DNA of 64,000 nt from Mesorhizobium sp. GTDB lineage: Bacteria; Pseudomonadota; Alphaproteobacteria; Rhizobiales; Rhizobiaceae. The stretch covers positions 1-64,000 of the forward strand of contig NZ_JAEULZ010000011.1 in assembly GCF_016793485.1 (NCBI RefSeq), read 5' to 3'. A program made the translations under genes and the position numbers. Numbering within the stretch: the first letter of the stretch is position 1; the number at the start of each line of letters is the position of its first letter. This document shows, in pieces, positions 61,540 through 64,000 of the stretch. The notes under the pieces were generated by a model that saw nothing but the letters and a program-made list of their open reading frames with translations, ran no database searches and was not told the origin of the DNA.

Positions 61540-63941
61540 CAGCCTGCACTCCTTTGCTGCTGGAAGAGGGGAAGCCATGCTGCCGGATCGTCGCCCGTCT
61601 GCGAGCGGATGGTGTCGGCAAGCTCGACATTTGCGGTGCGGCCGGACAGCACGGCGAGTTCGTCATCGAATCCGCCGAGATTGAGCTCGGCGACGACGCT
61701 GTTGTGTCCCTGCTTGACGATGAAGCGGCGGCTCTCGTTGGAGAGTTCGCGCGTGATCAGCTCATATTCCCGTTCGGTGAGCTTGAAGCCTTCGACATAG
61801 TCGGCCCGACTGCCGCGTGAGTTCGGCATGAACACCTGTGTCGGGCATTGCTCGATGATGGTGTGCGCGATCGGCGAATTGATCGCATCGCGCGGACTTT
61901 GCGTAGCGAACAGCATGAGCCCATTCTGCTTACGGATGGTCTTGAGCTTGTTTTGGGCCAGTTCGCGGAAGCCCTCGTCGGCAAGCGCCTTCCAGAACTC
62001 ATCGATGACGATGATGATGCGGCGGCCGTCGATCAGTTGCTCGACCCGGTGAAAGAGGTAGGCCATCAGCGGCGTGCGGATTTCCTCGTTGTCGAGGAAG
62101 TCGGTCATGTCATAGCCGACGAACTTGCCACCAACACCAAAGTCTCCGAGGCCAATGTCCTCGATGACGTTGTCGAACACCCAACCCAGCGGCCCTCCCC
62201 TCTCCCAGCGTCGGAGCCGCGATGCGATGCCTTCGGGATCGGTGTTGTTGAGGAAGGTGCGCAGCGCGCCGATCGTGCGCCGCTCTACCGGGAGATCGGC
62301 GAGCCCGTCGATGGCATTGGCGATGTCGCGGGTCTCCGCGACGGAGAGTTCGCGCGTTTTCGAGCCGACGAGCTTTGTCACCCATTGCGCCAGAAACACC
62401 TTGTTCTCTGGCGTCAGTTCCATGCCCTTAAGCGGAGCGCAGCCGGTCGGTCGGCCATTCATGAGCGGCAGATAGGTTCCGCCGGCCGCGCGTACAAAGA
62501 GGTCTGCGCCGCGATCCTTGTCAAAAAAGACGATATGGGCGTCGAACTTCTCGCCCTGAGACAGGATGAAGTTGAGAAGCACCGTCTTGCCCGAGCCGGA
62601 CGGCCCGCCGATGAAAGTGTTGCCGAGATCGCCATAGTGCAGGTTGAAGTAGAGCGGTGATCCCGACGCCGTCTTCAGCATGGCGACTGCTGGTCCCCAT
62701 TCGTTACCGTCGCGCTGTCCGACCGGATAGGAATGAAAAGGCGAAAAGGCCGCGAAATTCTTCGAGGTGATCGCGCCGGACCGGACACGATAGCGGAAGT
62801 TGCCGGGAAGCTGCGCCCACCAGGCAGCTTCCAGCCCGAGGTCCTCGCGGGCGACGACGGCGCCGCCATTGGTCAGATGGGTCCGGCTCTTGGCCAGATT
62901 GTCTGTCAGTTCCTTCACCGAGTCGGCGAAGACCGTGACGGTGAGGTGATGATCGCCGAGCACGAACCGGTTGGATTCCAGATCGTCCAGCGCATCGTCG
63001 AGTTCCTCGAGCTGCGATCCGGCCTTGTCGCCGGCGCTGACCATCTGGTTCTGTTTGCGACCCATGACGGTCTTCGCGTCGGACTTCGACAGGAAGGAGA
63101 AGCTCTGGGTTAGGATCAGCTCATAGGGGACGGTCAGCAACCCATCGAACATTCCAGGCCGTGTGCGGGCCGGATACTCCTTGAAGCCGAACATGCCGGC
63201 ATAGCGGCTCGATCCTTCGTGGCGGATCTCGACCGTCTCGCGGCCTACAATAGCCCGGTCGGAATAAATTGCGGATGAAACACGGCCCTCGGTCAGCGGC
63301 GCTGGCTCACGGCGGCCGCCCACCAGTTGGTGCAGCATTTCGCTCGGCTCAGAGAAGATCAGCCCCTCGCGTTCCTGCAGGGTGAGCACGCGCGGGCCGA
63401 ACCGCTTCAGGCCGGCTGCAACGTCGACGATGACGTCGTCGAGATGCTTGAGGGCATCCTCATCAAGCTCGATCCCACGCCGCCGCGCCCTACGCAGTTT
63501 CGACAGGAACGCCGCCACCCGCTCGGCCGGATCCCTGCCCGGGTGCCAGACGAGGCTGAGATAGAGATCGTTGCGGAACAAGTCCTCGCCGATCATCCGG
63601 TTGCGGTATTTGTCGTTCAGCGTTCGCGAGAAAGCGTTGGAGAATTCGCCATCGGGGTACTCGTTGTCGCGGCGCCGGATGATATGGGTCCACAGCGCCA
63701 GCCGCTCATCGGCGATGTTGCGGTAAAGCGTGTTTAGATCGCGATGGAGCGCGTTGAGGTGGAGCGTGTCAGCCGTCTCGAAGGACACGCCTTCGAGCGC
63801 GATCACCACCATCAAGGCACGGGAATCGAGCGCGATCACCCGTTCATCGATGTGGCGAACGTACGGGATGAAGGTCTCGGGATCGAGCTCGCGGCTCCTG
63901 ACGGTCGCGGTACTAGGCAAAGCCGAGGTCCCTTTCGTCAT
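61539..63941 (-). CDS. virB4: Type IV secretion ATPase VirB4
   Basis: An 800-residue CagE/TrbE/VirB4 ATPase. Walker A GGPSGSGKT lies at about 444-452, Walker B IIIVIDEFW at about 640, and the ATQSPRDAINSPI and EQCPTQVFMPN segments are typical. It drives assembly of the channel and pilus. ATG 63941 lies inside the virB3 end; an alternative TTG at 63920 preceded by AAAGGGAC is possible. Confidence 0.95.
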   Translation of the reverse strand: MTKGTSALPSTATVRSRELDPETFIPYVRHIDERVIALDSRALMVVIALEGVSFETADTLHLNALHRDLNTLYRNIADERLALWTHIIRRRDNEYPDGEFSNAFSRTLNDKYRNRMIGEDLFRNDLYLSLVWHPGRDPAERVAAFLSKLRRARRRGIELDEDALKHLDDVIVDVAAGLKRFGPRVLTLQEREGLIFSEPSEMLHQLVGGRREPAPLTEGRVSSAIYSDRAIVGRETVEIRHEGSSRYAGMFGFKEYPARTRPGMFDGLLTVPYELILTQSFSFLSKSDAKTVMGRKQNQMVSAGDKAGSQLEELDDALDDLESNRFVLGDHHLTVTVFADSVKELTDNLAKSRTHLTNGGAVVAREDLGLEAAWWAQLPGNFRYRVRSGAITSKNFAAFSPFHSYPVGQRDGNEWGPAVAMLKTASGSPLYFNLHYGDLGNTFIGGPSGSGKTVLLNFILSQGEKFDAHIVFFDKDRGADLFVRAAGGTYLPLMNGRPTGCAPLKGMELTPENKVFLAQWVTKLVGSKTRELSVAETRDIANAIDGLADLPVERRTIGALRTFLNNTDPEGIASRLRRWERGGPLGWVFDNVIEDIGLGDFGVGGKFVGYDMTDFLDNEEIRTPLMAYLFHRVEQLIDGRRIIIVIDEFWKALADEGFRELAQNKLKTIRKQNGLMLFATQSPRDAINSPIAHTIIEQCPTQVFMPNSRGSRADYVEGFKLTEREYELITRELSNESRRFIVKQGHNSVVAELNLGGFDDELAVLSGRTANVELADTIRSQTGDDPAAWLPLFQQQRSAG

Positions 63942-64000
63942 AGCGCCGGACGAGCTTCAACGGGGTGAGGCTCGATCCGCCCCAGAATCCGCTGTTACGC
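63913..64000 (-). CDS. virB3: VirB3, C-terminal fragment
   Basis: The frame enters from the right edge and ends at the minus-strand stop 63913-63915. The visible residues end with VRRYDERDLGFA, the usual VirB3 tail. VirB3 is a short inner-membrane protein that works with VirB4. Only 28 codons are in the window. Confidence 0.75.
   Translation of the reverse strand, partial: RNSGFWGGSSLTPLKLVRRYDERDLGFA

Noticed and set aside
1-64000. tRNA genes, rRNA genes, CRISPR arrays, riboswitches
   Set aside because: No repeat-spacer pattern and no cloverleaf or conserved RNA sequence was seen on reading; a covariance-model scan was not possible.

Overview
The window looks like accessory DNA, probably a plasmid, megaplasmid or conjugative island, from an alphaproteobacterium of the Rhizobiales. 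The evidence is a haem-PAS FixL with FixJ and a FixK-type regulator, a cbb3 oxidase operon with ccoI/ccoS, a VirB-type type IV secretion operon, and next to it a gene pair that resembles the rhizobial conjugation pair rcgA/rcgR. No rRNA, tRNA or CRISPR array was seen. GC is high throughout except around 52.5-55.6 kb, which is visibly more AT-rich.

Region 1 (1-16.4 kb) handles metals and periplasmic redox. It starts with the 3' end of a DsbA-like thioredoxin-fold protein. Then come a P1B-4 type ATPase with a His-rich N-terminus, a thioredoxin-reductase-like flavoprotein, a MerR regulator, and a cytochrome c / SCO / PCuAC copper-delivery operon. A second MerR regulator follows, then a two-domain multicopper oxidase coupled to a ZIP-type transporter, a CopZ-like chaperone with a P-type ATPase carrying CSC instead of CPC, a 1-Cys peroxiredoxin, a metallo-beta-lactamase-fold hydrolase, CopC, CopD and an Nramp transporter. 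Three promoters have MerR-type architecture (19-20 bp spacer containing a dyad), and two TGCAA/TTGCA palindromes look like sites for a Fur-superfamily regulator.

Region 2 (17-46.2 kb) is a microaerobic island. It holds a flavodoxin-like oxidoreductase, FixL/FixJ, FixK, phosphoketolase, a VIT1-like transporter, a small His-rich repeat protein, an acetate kinase fused to a PduL phosphotransacylase, three universal stress proteins, an FMN-binding protein, a kinase gene with an internal deletion, an alcohol dehydrogenase fused to a GNAT domain, an HlyD/ABC-2 exporter, and ccoNOQP with two unusual membrane proteins, ccoI and ccoS. Six FixK/FNR-type boxes (TTGAY-N4-RTCAA or close variants) lie in front of these genes. 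FixLJ sensing low oxygen, inducing FixK, and FixK inducing the oxidase, the phosphoketolase-to-acetyl-phosphate route, the stress proteins and the exporter is the simplest reading.

Region 3 (46-48.7 kb) is a nitric-oxide fragment: a DUF1858 redox protein, an NnrR/DNR-like regulator, pseudoazurin and NnrS. The end of nnrS is cut by a minimal Tn3-family transposon (48630-52449, tnpR + res + tnpA, 45-bp inverted repeats). The other flank of the transposon is an IS5-like remnant, and no target duplication is visible, so a deletion or rearrangement has probably occurred here.

Region 4 (52.9-64 kb) is a conjugation module: rcgA/rcgR-like genes on the plus strand, then virB11, B10, B9, B8, B7, B6, eexN, B5, B4 and the end of virB3 on the minus strand, running past the right edge of the window.
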